Assembly: GCA_019247715.1 (NCBI GenBank)
Contig: JAFBAO010000001.1
Span: forward strand, 1 to 64,000
Reading direction: 5' to 3'
Source: Caulobacteraceae bacterium
GTDB taxonomy: Bacteria > Pseudomonadota > Alphaproteobacteria > Caulobacterales > Caulobacteraceae
DNA length: 64,000 nucleotides
The position numbers were made by a program, and so were the translations under genes. Under the pieces are notes generated by a model. The model worked only from the letters and a program-made list of their open reading frames with translations, was not told where the DNA came from and searched no databases. Below, piece by piece: positions 1-8,530 of the stretch (positions are counted from its first letter, which is position 1; each line of letters opens with the position of its first letter).

Positions 1-115
1 CGCAGGTCTCGTAACCCAGTGCGGCGAGATGCTCGCCGATCTCGCCTGTGTAGCGGCCCACCCCGGCGATCTCGGGGGCGTAGTTCATGCCGTAGATGAC
101 GACGCGGCGGTTCAT
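1..115 (-). CDS. Glycosyltransferase, WcaI-like (N-terminus only)
   Basis: An ATG at 115 opens a frame that runs off the left edge after 38 codons. It begins MNRRVVIYGMNYAPE and continues with an AGVGRYTGE stretch, the N-terminal signature of WcaI-type family-4 glycosyltransferases (GT-B fold) that add sugars to exopolysaccharide repeat units at the inner membrane. The start overlaps the stop of the upstream ligase/polymerase gene (ATGA), so the two are translationally coupled. The catalytic part lies outside the window, so donor and acceptor cannot be inferred. Confidence 0.7.
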   Translation of the reverse strand, partial: MNRRVVIYGMNYAPEIAGVGRYTGEIGEHLAALGYETC

Positions 116-1536
116 GCCGGGGCCACCGTCTTGCCGGCGCGGACCCGGCTCGGCGCGCGCTCGGCGGGCCGCGCCGGCGCGGTCGGCGCGGCCGCGCCGA
201 AGCCAACGCCCAGGAGCAGGCTCAGGAAGAGCGCCATCGAAAAGACTTCGAGCGCGTAGTCGGTGGCCCCGTGGAGCAGGAAGAGCAGCAGCGCCGCGCC
301 GACGCCCATCAGCCAGCCGCGCATCCGCTGGCGCTGGACCGCACCGATGATCAGCCTAAGGCCGATCACCACGACCACGGCGAACATCGCGGCCGCGCCG
401 GCCCCGCCGGCCTCTTCGAGCCACTGGATATAGACGTTGTGCGCCGCCCCTATGGCGCCAATGGCGACTAAATTGCTCCGATCCATGATCATCGCGTTGA
501 TCCGCGCGAAGCTGCCGAGGCCGTAGCCGCCCCACGGCGCGGCCTGGAAGGCGGACCAGTGGGCGGCGAAGATCTGGCCGCGTCCCAGGGTGTCAGGCCC
601 GATGAACAGGAACCTCTGCTGGAGGGCGCCGAGGTTGAGGGCTACCGAGCCGAGCGCCAGCCCCGTCACGACCGCCGTCGCCCCGAGGACCGGGGCGGAG
701 GGCGACGAGGGGCCCGACCGGCTCGCCGCCAGAGCCCCCAGCAACGCCAGCCCTACCCCGGCGGTCGCCGCCATCCCGGCGCGCGACTGGGTGAGCACGA
801 GACAGGTCAACGAGAGGGCCAGCGCGAGCAGCGGCCTCGCCAGCGCCGGCGCTCGCTGCAAGATGTCGTGGTCCCTGTGCGAGCCGCGCCGCCGACCGGA
901 CTGGTAGGTCCGGGCTAGGTCGACGATGTTCAGCAAGGTGAGCGCGCCGAACAGCGTGGCGGCGGTGTTGGCGCTCCCGAACGAAGCCGAGAGCCGGTCC
1001 GGCCCGAACGGCCGCGGGCTCCCGAACAAGAGGTTCGGGCTCAGCGCGTGATCCACGAAGGCCCAGGCGCAATAGAGGGCGCCCAGTAGCAGCAGCGCGC
1101 GGATCAGCGCCTTGGCGCGCCCGTCGTCGCCTCCAAAGGCCACGCCCACCAGGAAGACCGCCGCCAGCGCCATCAGCTTGATCAGCTCGACGAGCGTCGC
1201 ATAGGGATCGATCGTCGCCGTCGCCGTGGCGCCCGGCACGAAGCTCCAGATCGGATTGGGGCCCCCGACGCCGAAAGGGGTGAGCGACAAGACGGCCAGC
1301 AACAGGACGAGGGCGAACGGGACGGCGGGCCACCCCAGCGCCGCTTCTTGCACGGCGCGCCGGGCCCAGGATTGGCTCGCCAGAAGAGCGGCCAGGACGG
1401 CGAACCAGATCGCCGCCAAGGTCAGGGTCACGTTGGTGTGGCCGGCGCCGAGCGCCAAGTGGCCGGCGAAGACGATCCCTGCGGCCAGATAGGCCAGGGC
1501 TATCGCCGGCAGCGGCGGCCTGCGGCCCGAGGGCAT
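112..1536 (-). CDS. O-antigen ligase / polysaccharide polymerase family membrane protein
   Basis: A 474-residue protein made almost wholly of hydrophobic helices, about ten to twelve, with a larger polar loop in the C-terminal half. That is the layout of the Wzy/WaaL (O-antigen ligase) superfamily, which polymerises or ligates undecaprenyl-linked repeat units on the periplasmic side. The ATG at 1536 has an excellent Shine-Dalgarno (GGAGGTGATCC). It lies 21 bp after the tyrosine-kinase gene and overlaps the downstream glycosyltransferase by 4 bp, so it belongs to the exopolysaccharide operon. Next to a Wzc-type kinase and a Wza-like exporter, a Wzy-like polymerase role is more likely than lipid A ligation, but the sequence alone does not decide this. 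Confidence 0.75.
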   Translation of the reverse strand: MPSGRRPPLPAIALAYLAAGIVFAGHLALGAGHTNVTLTLAAIWFAVLAALLASQSWARRAVQEAALGWPAVPFALVLLLAVLSLTPFGVGGPNPIWSFVPGATATATIDPYATLVELIKLMALAAVFLVGVAFGGDDGRAKALIRALLLLGALYCAWAFVDHALSPNLLFGSPRPFGPDRLSASFGSANTAATLFGALTLLNIVDLARTYQSGRRRGSHRDHDILQRAPALARPLLALALSLTCLVLTQSRAGMAATAGVGLALLGALAASRSGPSSPSAPVLGATAVVTGLALGSVALNLGALQQRFLFIGPDTLGRGQIFAAHWSAFQAAPWGGYGLGSFARINAMIMDRSNLVAIGAIGAAHNVYIQWLEEAGGAGAAAMFAVVVVIGLRLIIGAVQRQRMRGWLMGVGAALLLFLLHGATDYALEVFSMALFLSLLLGVGFGAAAPTAPARPAERAPSRVRAGKTVAPA

Positions 1537-1557
1537 CGGATCACCTCCGCTCCCTGC

Positions 1558-3783
1558 TCAAGATGCGTAGTACTTCTTGTACGACCGATAGTAATAGCCG
1601 GGATCGCCGTAGCCGTACTTGGCCTGTTCGCGGACGTCGACCAAGGTCAGGGCGATGCCCGCGACCTCGGCGCCCACCGAACGGAGCATGGCGAAGGCCG
1701 CTTCGATGGCCTTGCGGGGCGTCTTGCGCCACTGGACCAGGAACACCACGACGTCCGCTTTTGGCGCGAGCAGACGGGTGTCGGAGACCGGTATCACCGG
1801 GGCGGTGTCCAGCAGGACGATGTCGAACCGGCGGCGCAGCTCCTCCAGCAGGCGGTCCATCGCCTGCGAGCCGAAGAGGTCCCTAGGATTGTAGGGCGAC
1901 TTGGCGAGCGGCAGGAACCAGGCGCCGGACGCCTTGTCCTCGATGAGCACGTCATCGAGGTGGGCGAGACCCTGGAGCACCTCGGTGAGGCCGCTCTCGG
2001 GCTCGACACCCAGCAGGCGGTTGATGTTCCGGCGGCGCAGGTCGCAGTCCACCACCACTACTTTCGCGCCCGACATGGCCATCGACTTGCCGAGGCAGAA
2101 GGTCGTCGTGGTCTTGCCTTCCCCCGGCATGGCCGAGGTGACCACCACCACCTGCACGGGGGAGTCGACCTTGGAGAACAGGATCGAGGCCCGGAGGTTA
2201 CGGAACGCCTCGGAGAAGGCGGAGAGCGGCTTCTCGATGATCTGCTCGGAAGGCGAGAGGCGCGGACCCTTCTCGTCGGTGGTGCTGCCCAGCAGCGGGA
2301 CCGCCCCCAGCTGCGGCAGGTTGAAATGCCGCTCGATGTCGGCCGCGGTGGTGAGGCCGCTGTCCAGCCCTTCCATGAGGAACAGCGCCCCGAGCCCGCC
2401 CGACAGGCCCAGGAGGAGCCCCAGCGCCAGGTTCAGCTTGATGTCAGGATAGCTGGGCTTCAGCGGAATCTTGGCGCGCGAGACCACCCGGGCGTCGGAC
2501 TGCTGGTTGCCCAGGTCGGTGGACGTCTGTTTGGCGCGGTTGAGCAGATTGTCGTAGAGCGTGCTGGCGGCGGCCGCCTTGCGCTGCAGATCGGCCAGCT
2601 CCACCGAGGCGGCGTTGTTGCCGATCAGCGCGCCCTTCGCGCCGGCGAGGCTCCCCTCCAGCGAGGCCACGCGCTGACGCGCCACCTGGTCCTCGGACTG
2701 CAGGTTCGAGACCTGGCGCGAGAGCTCCTGGTTGATCTGGGCGCTGATGTCGGCGAGCTCGCGCTGGGCGCGCTGGACCTCTGGGTGCCGCGGGCCGTAC
2801 TTCGTCTCGAGGTCGGCGACCTTGGCGCTGGCCGCCGCCTGCTGCGTGCGCAGCTGCATCATGGTCTGGGAGTTCAGCGGACCCGACAGGTTGCCCCCGT
2901 TCGAGCCCGACTGAGCCGCCGATTGCGCCGTTCGCGCCCGGGCGTCCTTCTCGGCCATGTCGGCGCGCGCCTGAGCGAGCTGGTCGTTGAGGTTGGATAT
3001 CTCCTGCTCGGTCAGGGTGGATCCCACCGAGGCCAGAAGCCCGTGCTCGGCCTTGTAGCGCTGCACCGCCGCCTCGGCGGTCGCCACCTGCGGCTCGAGC
3101 TCGGCGATCCGCTCGTTCAGCCACTGGGTGGCCTGCTGGGTGGCGTCGTACTTGGCCTGCAACTGCTCCGACAGGTACTTGTCGGCGAAGGCGTTGGCGA
3201 TCGTCGTGGCCTTCTCGGGGCTTTGCGACTGGAAGCCGATGTCGATCACGTAGGTCAGGCCCAGGCGATTCACCGAAAGCCGCTTGAGCACCGCGTCGAC
3301 CACCGCCTCGTGGTTCTTGGTCAACCGCGCCTCGTCAGCGGGGCGCAGGTCGGGCCCGTCGCCAACGCCGAAGATGCTGAGCGCCGACATGATCGGGTTG
3401 CGGGGACGCAGTTTCGCGTTGAACTCGGGATCGCCGTCCAGGTTCAGGGCCGTCACGACCCGCTCGGCCAGGGAGCGCGACTTCAGCACCTCCACTTCGG
3501 TGTCGACGGCGCTGCTTTCGGCGGGCAGACCCGAGACCACCTCCTCGATGTTGGCCACCTCGTGCTTGCGGGTGTCGATCTCGACCTTGGCGATCGCCGT
3601 GTAGCGCGGCGTCGTCTGCAGGGTGATCAGCAGGACGGTGACGAAGATGACGGTGGCCACCGCGTAGAAGACCCGCGAGCGACGGCGGAACGTGGCGATG
3701 ATCTCGTTGAGATCCCAGCGCGCGGCGCCGGGTTCGACCGAGGTCGGCATTCTCAGCTTCAGGGGGGCGTTCATCACGGTCAC
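1558..3783 (-). CDS. Polysaccharide co-polymerase with tyrosine autokinase (Wzc/BY-kinase)
   Basis: A 741-residue Wzc-type protein. An N-terminal Wzz domain starts with a transmembrane helix near residues 38-58, followed by a long periplasmic coiled-coil region (about 200-420). A second transmembrane helix precedes a cytoplasmic BY-kinase. Walker A (SAMPGEGKTTTT) is near residue 550 and Walker A' (VVVVDCDLRR) near 577. The C-terminus is a tyrosine cluster (YGYGDPGYYYRSYKKYYAS), the usual autophosphorylation tail. It controls chain length and export together with the Wza-like and Wzy-like neighbours. The given start is GTG at 3783; an ATG at 3774 is possible. Confidence 0.92.
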   Translation of the reverse strand: MTVMNAPLKLRMPTSVEPGAARWDLNEIIATFRRRSRVFYAVATVIFVTVLLITLQTTPRYTAIAKVEIDTRKHEVANIEEVVSGLPAESSAVDTEVEVLKSRSLAERVVTALNLDGDPEFNAKLRPRNPIMSALSIFGVGDGPDLRPADEARLTKNHEAVVDAVLKRLSVNRLGLTYVIDIGFQSQSPEKATTIANAFADKYLSEQLQAKYDATQQATQWLNERIAELEPQVATAEAAVQRYKAEHGLLASVGSTLTEQEISNLNDQLAQARADMAEKDARARTAQSAAQSGSNGGNLSGPLNSQTMMQLRTQQAAASAKVADLETKYGPRHPEVQRAQRELADISAQINQELSRQVSNLQSEDQVARQRVASLEGSLAGAKGALIGNNAASVELADLQRKAAAASTLYDNLLNRAKQTSTDLGNQQSDARVVSRAKIPLKPSYPDIKLNLALGLLLGLSGGLGALFLMEGLDSGLTTAADIERHFNLPQLGAVPLLGSTTDEKGPRLSPSEQIIEKPLSAFSEAFRNLRASILFSKVDSPVQVVVVTSAMPGEGKTTTTFCLGKSMAMSGAKVVVVDCDLRRRNINRLLGVEPESGLTEVLQGLAHLDDVLIEDKASGAWFLPLAKSPYNPRDLFGSQAMDRLLEELRRRFDIVLLDTAPVIPVSDTRLLAPKADVVVFLVQWRKTPRKAIEAAFAMLRSVGAEVAGIALTLVDVREQAKYGYGDPGYYYRSYKKYYAS

Positions 3784-3810
3784 TTTCAGCGGCGCCCGCC
3801 GCCCGATCGA

Positions 3811-5229
3811 TCAGTACTGGACGATTGCGGAAAGCGAGACGCGGTGGTCATTGAACGACGGTCCTGCAGCGGAGCCATGGGAGGACTGGTCGTAGTAAGT
3901 GTAAGCAAAAGTAAGGCCAAGGTGGCGGTTGAGGAGCCAGTTCGCCGATGCGCTTGCGCCTCCCAGTTGGTCGGAGCGGTCGACGCCATTGTACTTGTCC
4001 TGGGCGACCCACGCCGTCCCGGTGAGGATGACATTTCGCCTCAGCTCGTAGTCGATCTGCAGGTTGGCGCCCGAGGCCAGGTAGCCGGCCGAGCCGATGA
4101 CGCCGGCGTCGCCGACGGTCCGCGATCCCGAGACGGTGACGGTGATCAGCGGGGTGGGGAACCATTCTAGCTGCGCCTTGCCGCCCAGACCCCGGATCGG
4201 GGCGAACAGGTGCGAGCTGAAGGTCTGGTCGAGGTAGCCGATCTGGAACTCGCCGCGCAGCAGGTGGGTGAGGTCGAAGTTGGCGCCGGCGTCGACCTCA
4301 TAGCCCTTGTTGTTGCGGGTGAAGCCGACCAGCGGCGGATTGAGGTCGTAGCGGCGATCGTTGCCCTGGGCGCTGACGAACACCGCCGCGTCGGGGGTGA
4401 TGGCCACTTCGGCCTTGCCGACCACGGTGAGGTTGCCGTGGTTCTGGTCCTGCACGAAGACCAGCGCCCCGGCGGCGGTATGGCCGTTCTTGTAGTCGAA
4501 ATGCTCATAGTCGACCCGGGCCGAGAGGCGCACGCGGGCGAATTCGTGGGTAAGCTGGCCGTTGACGTCCCCGTAGTAGTAGGGGATCCGGTGCAGGGGC
4601 AGGCCGATGTTGTTGGAGGTCGCCCTGGGCTGAATGAACCGGCCGAATTCGCCTCCGACCTTCAGCGTCGAGTTGCCGAACTGGAGCTTTCCGGCCAGCC
4701 CGGTGTCGAAGCCGGTGGCGTTCTCGTTGTGGTTCTTGAAATAGACGTCCTGCGCAACCCTGGCGAATCCCCAGAGGCCGTTGCGAGACCACTTGGAGTT
4801 GAAATCGATCTCCGGGGTGGCGGTGAAGATACCATCGCTGATCTGGTGGCTGTGCAGCGCGAAGATGTTGCTGTCGTAGGCGAAGGCGAGGTTCACCTTC
4901 GGGTAGATCATGAACCCCGGGAGGTCGATCCCGATCGCCTCGTAGTCCGGGCGCGGCCGCTGACGCACGCTGATGTTGCGGCCGCGGTCGTAGCTGCGGG
5001 AATCGATGCCGTTCGTGGCCAGCGGCCCATTGGCTTCGGTCGAAGTGTAGTCGGGATTGATCGGCTGCGGCTGCGTCTGGATCTGCGGCTGGGTCTGAGC
5101 CTGCGCGGCCTGAGGCCCGAACAGGCAACAGGTCCCCGCCAGGCTCACGGCGAAGGGGCCCCATACGCTCCTACGCGATGCGCCCCAATCCGACGCCCAA
5201 GTCGTCTGCCCCACGGCCTGCCCCCTCAC
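3811..5229 (-). CDS. Outer-membrane beta-barrel protein of the polysaccharide cluster
   Basis: A 472-residue protein with an N-terminal export signal (hydrophobic stretch followed by AQAQTQ) and a proline/glutamine-rich linker. The rest is rich in alternating hydrophobic and aromatic beta-strands and ends in the aromatic C-terminus VQY expected of barrels inserted by BAM. It resembles the outer-membrane beta-barrel proteins (BBP2 type) found in alphaproteobacterial exopolysaccharide loci. The start is GTG at 5229 with AAGGG six bases upstream. Only 27 bp separate it from the kinase gene, which suggests one operon. It may act as a secretion or surface-attachment porin, but the exact role is unknown. 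Confidence 0.75.
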   Translation of the reverse strand: MRGQAVGQTTWASDWGASRRSVWGPFAVSLAGTCCLFGPQAAQAQTQPQIQTQPQPINPDYTSTEANGPLATNGIDSRSYDRGRNISVRQRPRPDYEAIGIDLPGFMIYPKVNLAFAYDSNIFALHSHQISDGIFTATPEIDFNSKWSRNGLWGFARVAQDVYFKNHNENATGFDTGLAGKLQFGNSTLKVGGEFGRFIQPRATSNNIGLPLHRIPYYYGDVNGQLTHEFARVRLSARVDYEHFDYKNGHTAAGALVFVQDQNHGNLTVVGKAEVAITPDAAVFVSAQGNDRRYDLNPPLVGFTRNNKGYEVDAGANFDLTHLLRGEFQIGYLDQTFSSHLFAPIRGLGGKAQLEWFPTPLITVTVSGSRTVGDAGVIGSAGYLASGANLQIDYELRRNVILTGTAWVAQDKYNGVDRSDQLGGASASANWLLNRHLGLTFAYTYYDQSSHGSAAGPSFNDHRVSLSAIVQY

Positions 5230-5317
5230 GCGAATCCCTTTTCAGGAACGGCCTCTGTACTAGCCGCACCCTAAAGAACGGTCTACGGAATCGAAGCTCC
5301 GGGCGTCGCCGGCCCCC

Positions 5318-5755
5318 TCACTGGTAATCAGGCGTCGCCAGCCCCTTCACCACGTTCACCGTAGGCGGCGCGCCGATCGGCGGCGGGATCAGGCCGCCGT
5401 AGGGACCGGCGCCGGGCGGCGGCGTTTCGGCCAGCGCCAAGCTGATCTTCTGGTCGACGCTGGCGATAGCGTCCCGCTGGACGCCGCAGAGCCTCGGCCA
5501 GACGATCAACGCCCTAAGGGCGGCCTGGGCGATCTGCGGCGATGCGCCCGACTTGGCGATCGTCGTCTGCAAGGCGGTGATGTGGTCGGCGGTGGTGGCC
5601 GTGCAGGTGAGCAGGGCGAGGGCCTGCATCATCTGATTGTCCAGGGCCTCGATCTGGGCCTTTTCGGGGACCGTCGGCGTCGCCGAGGCCGTCCCGGCGG
5701 CCAAGGCGGCGAAAAGCGCCGCCGAAAGCGGCAAGGCGCGCATCCATTTGCCCAT
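5318..5755 (-). CDS. Small secreted protein of unknown function
   Basis: A 145-residue protein starting at ATG 5755 (GGGGG just upstream; a TTG at 5770 is less likely). It has a clear signal peptide (MGKWMRALPLSAALFAALAAGTASA). The mature part is helical, with two cysteines that could form a disulphide, and ends in a proline/glycine-rich tail. I do not recognise a family. It sits between the beta-barrel and export-protein genes on the same strand, so a periplasmic accessory role in polysaccharide export is a guess from context only. Confidence 0.65.
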   Translation of the reverse strand: MGKWMRALPLSAALFAALAAGTASATPTVPEKAQIEALDNQMMQALALLTCTATTADHITALQTTIAKSGASPQIAQAALRALIVWPRLCGVQRDAIASVDQKISLALAETPPPGAGPYGGLIPPPIGAPPTVNVVKGLATPDYQ

Positions 5756-5805
5756 GATCGGGGCCCCCAAAAAAACTCTGCATCAGCCGGTCCCCTTCTA
5801 CCAGC

Positions 5806-5820
5806 TTAACAGGACCCTAA
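5806..5820. promoter_or_regulatory. CtrA-like box, TTAA-N7-CTAA
   Basis: About 50 bp upstream of the start of the small secreted gene there is TTAA, seven bases, then CTAAC. This is one mismatch from the CtrA full site TTAA-N7-TTAA. The spacing fits a promoter-overlapping regulator. One mismatch in a short motif is weak evidence. Confidence 0.3.
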
Positions 5821-5836
5821 CAACAGAAAACACCCG

Positions 5837-6412
5837 TCAGAAGAACCGTTCGCCGATCCGAATCGTGTCGCCGGGCTCGACCGGAGTGGTAGTCTCAAGC
5901 TTAGAGACCGACTCGCTCGATGAATTCGCCCGTCTTATATACACCTTGCGCGTGTCGGCCCGGTAGGTGAACCCGCTCGCGGTGGCTACGGCATTCAGCA
6001 CGGTCAGGCCGACGATGTATGGATACTCTCCAGGCTTTCCGACTTCGCCGAGAATATAGTAGGGCCGATAATTGAGGACCTCGATGCTCACGCGGGGCTC
6101 CTTGAGGAACCCGTTCCGTAGCTCGGCCTCGAGCTCCGCCCTGAGCTCGGCCAGCGAGAGGCCTCCGGCCTTGACCTCGCCGATCAGGGGAAAGCTGATC
6201 GTTCCGGTGCCGCCCGGCACCAGGAACTCGCCCGACAGGGACTCTTCGCCGAAGACGATGATCCGCACCTTGTCGCCGGCGCCCAGTCTGTACTCGAAGG
6301 CCTGCGGGGATTGGGCTGCGGTCGGCGCCGGGGTGGCGGCCGGCGGGGTCTGCGCGGACGCCCCGGCCCCGAGCGCGATCGCCATCCAAAGAGCCAGACA
6401 CAGACGCTTCAT
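5837..6412 (-). CDS. Polysaccharide export protein (Wza-like, periplasmic/outer membrane)
   Basis: A 191-residue protein from ATG 6412 (GAGG nine bases upstream); the longer frame upstream is not supported. It has a signal peptide ending in ASAQTPP. Next come a Poly_export domain (YRLGAGDKVRIIVFGEESL, about residues 40-115) and one SLBB domain (YYILGEVGKPGEYPYI, about 125-175). There is no lipobox cysteine and no C-terminal amphipathic helix, so it is the short, non-lipidated type seen in many alphaproteobacteria rather than a full Wza. It should connect the Wzc-type kinase to the outer membrane. It is the first gene of the minus-strand exopolysaccharide block. Confidence 0.88.
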   Translation of the reverse strand: MKRLCLALWMAIALGAGASAQTPPAATPAPTAAQSPQAFEYRLGAGDKVRIIVFGEESLSGEFLVPGGTGTISFPLIGEVKAGGLSLAELRAELEAELRNGFLKEPRVSIEVLNYRPYYILGEVGKPGEYPYIVGLTVLNAVATASGFTYRADTRKVYIRRANSSSESVSKLETTTPVEPGDTIRIGERFF

Positions 6413-6537
6413 CTTGGAACCTCGATTCCCAGCCCAATAAGCTTCACCTGTGGGACCGGCCCCTCCAAGCGCGTCGCCCGGGGGGAGCATAGCAGCTTTA
6501 CCCTCGGCTGACATCGCGGCATGCAATGACCGGGCCG

Positions 6538-6614
6538 CCGGTGTCCTACGTCCCAAGTTCGTGAGCGCAAGGGGGGCAGGCCCAAGCGAACTTCGGACTC
6601 GATAAGGACACCGG
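6538..6614. repeat. Palindromic element, GAAGTTCG family (type I)
   Basis: Outer arms CCGGTGTCCT (6538-6547) and AGGACACCGG (6605-6614) are perfect inverts, and inner arms AAGTTCG (6555-6561) and CGAACTT (6587-6593) also pair. Its reverse complement shares TGTCCTTATCGA-N-TCCGAAGTTCG with the element at 19309-19382. One arm carries a GANTC site. It lies between the start of the export gene and a divergent gene. Confidence 0.8.
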
Positions 6615-6629
6615 CCAAGTTATGAATCT

Positions 6630-6704
6630 CGTGTGGTTTACGAATTTGAAGTTCGCTGCGGCGCCCGCCCCAACATCAAGCGAACTTCAAATTCACCGCA
6701 CTAG
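6630..6704. repeat. Palindromic element, GAAGTTCG family (type III)
   Basis: A perfect 16-bp inverted pair: GAATTTGAAGTTCGCT (6642-6657) and AGCGAACTTCAAATTC (6679-6694), with a GC-rich 21-base centre. The outer parts (GTGTGG and CCGCAC plus CTAG) pair imperfectly. It follows the previous palindrome by about 15 bases, forming a tandem unit. The left arm is identical to the left arm of the element at 15535. Confidence 0.85.
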
Positions 6705-6716
6705 GCGGCGCGTCAT

Positions 6717-7283
6717 ATGTCGGGGGCGGTCTTGAAGGGGTTGAGGTGGAAGGTCTGGATCGCCGCGTCGGCGTCGGCGGCGCTCTGCATCTATGCCGCT
6801 CTTCTCCTCTACGAGGGCTTTGTGGCGGCGCCCTACGAGGGCGTCTTCACCCTTCCGTTCGTCGACAAGCCCTCCGCCCAGAGGGCCTACGAGGCGTTGA
6901 CGGCGAACGCCGACGCCCGGGGCCGCCGGGCGGCCGCCTGGCGGCTCGTGCGGGGCGATCCGGCCGACGCCGCCGGCTGGATCGCGGTCGCCTACGCCGA
7001 CTGGCTTCAGCATGGGCGCCTCGGCCCGGAGGGCCTGGCGGCCCTGGACCATTCCTACGCGGTGAGCTTCTTCGACGCCCGCCAGGCGGTCTGGCGGGTG
7101 GGCTTCGCTTTGGAGAACTGGCCGACCTTGACCCCGCAGATCCGCCAGGACGTGCTGACGGAGGCGCAGACCGCCTTGCAGGACCGGCGGCTCGGGCCGC
7201 AGATGAAGGCTCGGCTGGCGACGGTGCGCAACCCTCAGGGACGTCTGGCCGCCCTGCTGCTCAGCCCCGACGCGCGCCCCTGA
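6717..7283 (+). CDS. Membrane-anchored protein of unknown function
   Basis: A 188-residue protein with one N-terminal transmembrane helix (about residues 11-32). A periplasmic helical part follows, with repeated Ala/Trp/Tyr spacing resembling degenerate TPR helices. I do not recognise a named family. It is divergent from the exopolysaccharide operon across the two palindromes and convergent with the SleB gene, 15 bp away. Codon use matches its neighbours. A role in polysaccharide export is possible from location only. Confidence 0.7.
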   Translation: MSGAVLKGLRWKVWIAASASAALCIYAALLLYEGFVAAPYEGVFTLPFVDKPSAQRAYEALTANADARGRRAAAWRLVRGDPADAAGWIAVAYADWLQHGRLGPEGLAALDHSYAVSFFDARQAVWRVGFALENWPTLTPQIRQDVLTEAQTALQDRRLGPQMKARLATVRNPQGRLAALLLSPDARP

Positions 7284-7298
7284 AGATCGGTCCTCAGC

Positions 7299-8306
7299 TC
7301 ACCAGGGCAGCCGCTGCGCTCCGCCCTGATCGCCCCCGAAGTAGCTGGTCGGGGCCGCCTTCAAGGTCGCCGGCGGCGTCAGCGCGGGAGTCCCGCCGGC
7401 ATCGGCCTGGGCGAGCTTGACCATGGCCGGCTCCTTCACCACCGGCGCGGGAGGCGCGGCGGGCGCGGCGAGCGCCGCCTCGACGGGCTGCACGGGGGCC
7501 AATTCCGTCTGAAGGCCGGTGTCGAAGTCCTTCATGGGCGGGGGGGCCATTTCGCCGCCCCCATAGGTCGCCAGAAAGGCGCTCGGCAGCCCCAGCCCGC
7601 CCTTCCAGCGATAGAAGATGTGGGCCCCGATCTGGGTGAGCTTCAGCACGCTCGTCTGCCAGTAGGGAACCACCCATTGGGTGTGATAGTGAGTCGCTTC
7701 CCCGACTTCCTTGGCCACGTAGCCGTTCAGGGCCCGCTCCGCGACCTGGACCGCGCGCTTCCAGGCCGCCTCGGAGGGCCGGCGCGAAAGCGAGCCGTCG
7801 CAGGTGAAGGTGAACTGGCAGCCGGTCGCCAGTTCGGAGCCCTGAAAGACGACGCCGCACACCGATTTGGGGAAGATCGGATTGCGCACCCGGTTCAGGA
7901 CCACCTGGGCCACGGCCGCCTGGCCCGCCGCGCTTTCCGAGGCCGCTTCGTAGTAGACGGCCATCGCCAGGCAGGCGGCGGCCCGCGCGCGGTCGACGCT
8001 GGAGGCGGCGCCGAGCGTGAACGGCTTCGCCGGAAGGTTGGGCAAGGTGGAGAAGGGCACCGATGCGTTGATCGCCTCGGCCGCGTCGGGGGCCAGCTGT
8101 TCGAACAGCTGCGGCGCCACAACCGCCGGGGCAGGAGGCGCTTCAAGCTGGACTGCCGGCGGCACGCGCCCCCGCAGCAGCGGCCTCGGGGCGGTGGGGT
8201 AGGCATAGGAACGCATGAGCACAAGCGCCAGGAGAATCAGGACCCCCGTTGCAGTGGCGGCCGCTCTCAGAGAAGGGCTCAAGATGTTCGGGATCGAAAG
8301 TCGCAT
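7299..8306 (-). CDS. Cell wall hydrolase, SleB family
   Basis: A 335-residue protein with an N-terminal transmembrane/signal segment (about residues 15-33) and a proline-rich linker. The SleB-type hydrolase domain (about 105-240) shows the family hallmarks: AMAVYYEAASES with the catalytic-type Glu, VAQVVLNRVRNP, CGVVFQG and QFTFTCDG. A proline/alanine-rich tail follows. The family cleaves peptidoglycan (lytic or amidase activity) in the periplasm. The upstream intergenic region has two CtrA-like boxes, which would suit cell-cycle control of wall remodelling. Confidence 0.9.
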   Translation of the reverse strand: MRLSIPNILSPSLRAAATATGVLILLALVLMRSYAYPTAPRPLLRGRVPPAVQLEAPPAPAVVAPQLFEQLAPDAAEAINASVPFSTLPNLPAKPFTLGAASSVDRARAAACLAMAVYYEAASESAAGQAAVAQVVLNRVRNPIFPKSVCGVVFQGSELATGCQFTFTCDGSLSRRPSEAAWKRAVQVAERALNGYVAKEVGEATHYHTQWVVPYWQTSVLKLTQIGAHIFYRWKGGLGLPSAFLATYGGGEMAPPPMKDFDTGLQTELAPVQPVEAALAAPAAPPAPVVKEPAMVKLAQADAGGTPALTPPATLKAAPTSYFGGDQGGAQRLPW

Positions 8307-8427
8307 ATGCTGTGATCAGCTGAGGCCCGATTTCGGACAAGACGAATGACTGTAGGCCCACCCAGTCGGCAAGAACCGGGCCACCATTGGCGCCAGGGTC
8401 ACCACAACCGCGTCCAACCCCAGCGCC

Positions 8428-8472
8428 GTTAACCAATATCATGCCGGGCCATCTTTGCAATTGGTTAACCAT
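8428..8472. promoter_or_regulatory. Paired CtrA-like boxes upstream of the SleB gene
   Basis: GTTAACCAAT (8428-8437) and ATTGGTTAAC (8460-8469) form a perfect 10-bp inverted repeat. The right copy reads on into TTAACCAT (8465-8472), the CtrA half-site consensus. The pair sits 120-165 bp upstream of the SleB start in a 224-bp gap. It is AT-rich against a very GC-rich background. Confidence 0.6.
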
Positions 8473-8530
8473 ATTTCCGCCCCAAAGAGCTCGATTCGCC
8501 GCCGGAGCAGGCTCGCCGGCCAACCGCCGG

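Noticed and set aside
1348..4170. A 940-codon plus-strand ORF opposite the kinase and barrel genes
   Set aside because: It is antisense to genes with clear family motifs, is rich in Arg/Gly/His with no domain, and matches the usual shadow frame of GC-rich coding DNA. The same applies to long ORFs at 12302-14737, 20703-22055, 29083-30831, 39366-41270 and 56254-58602.
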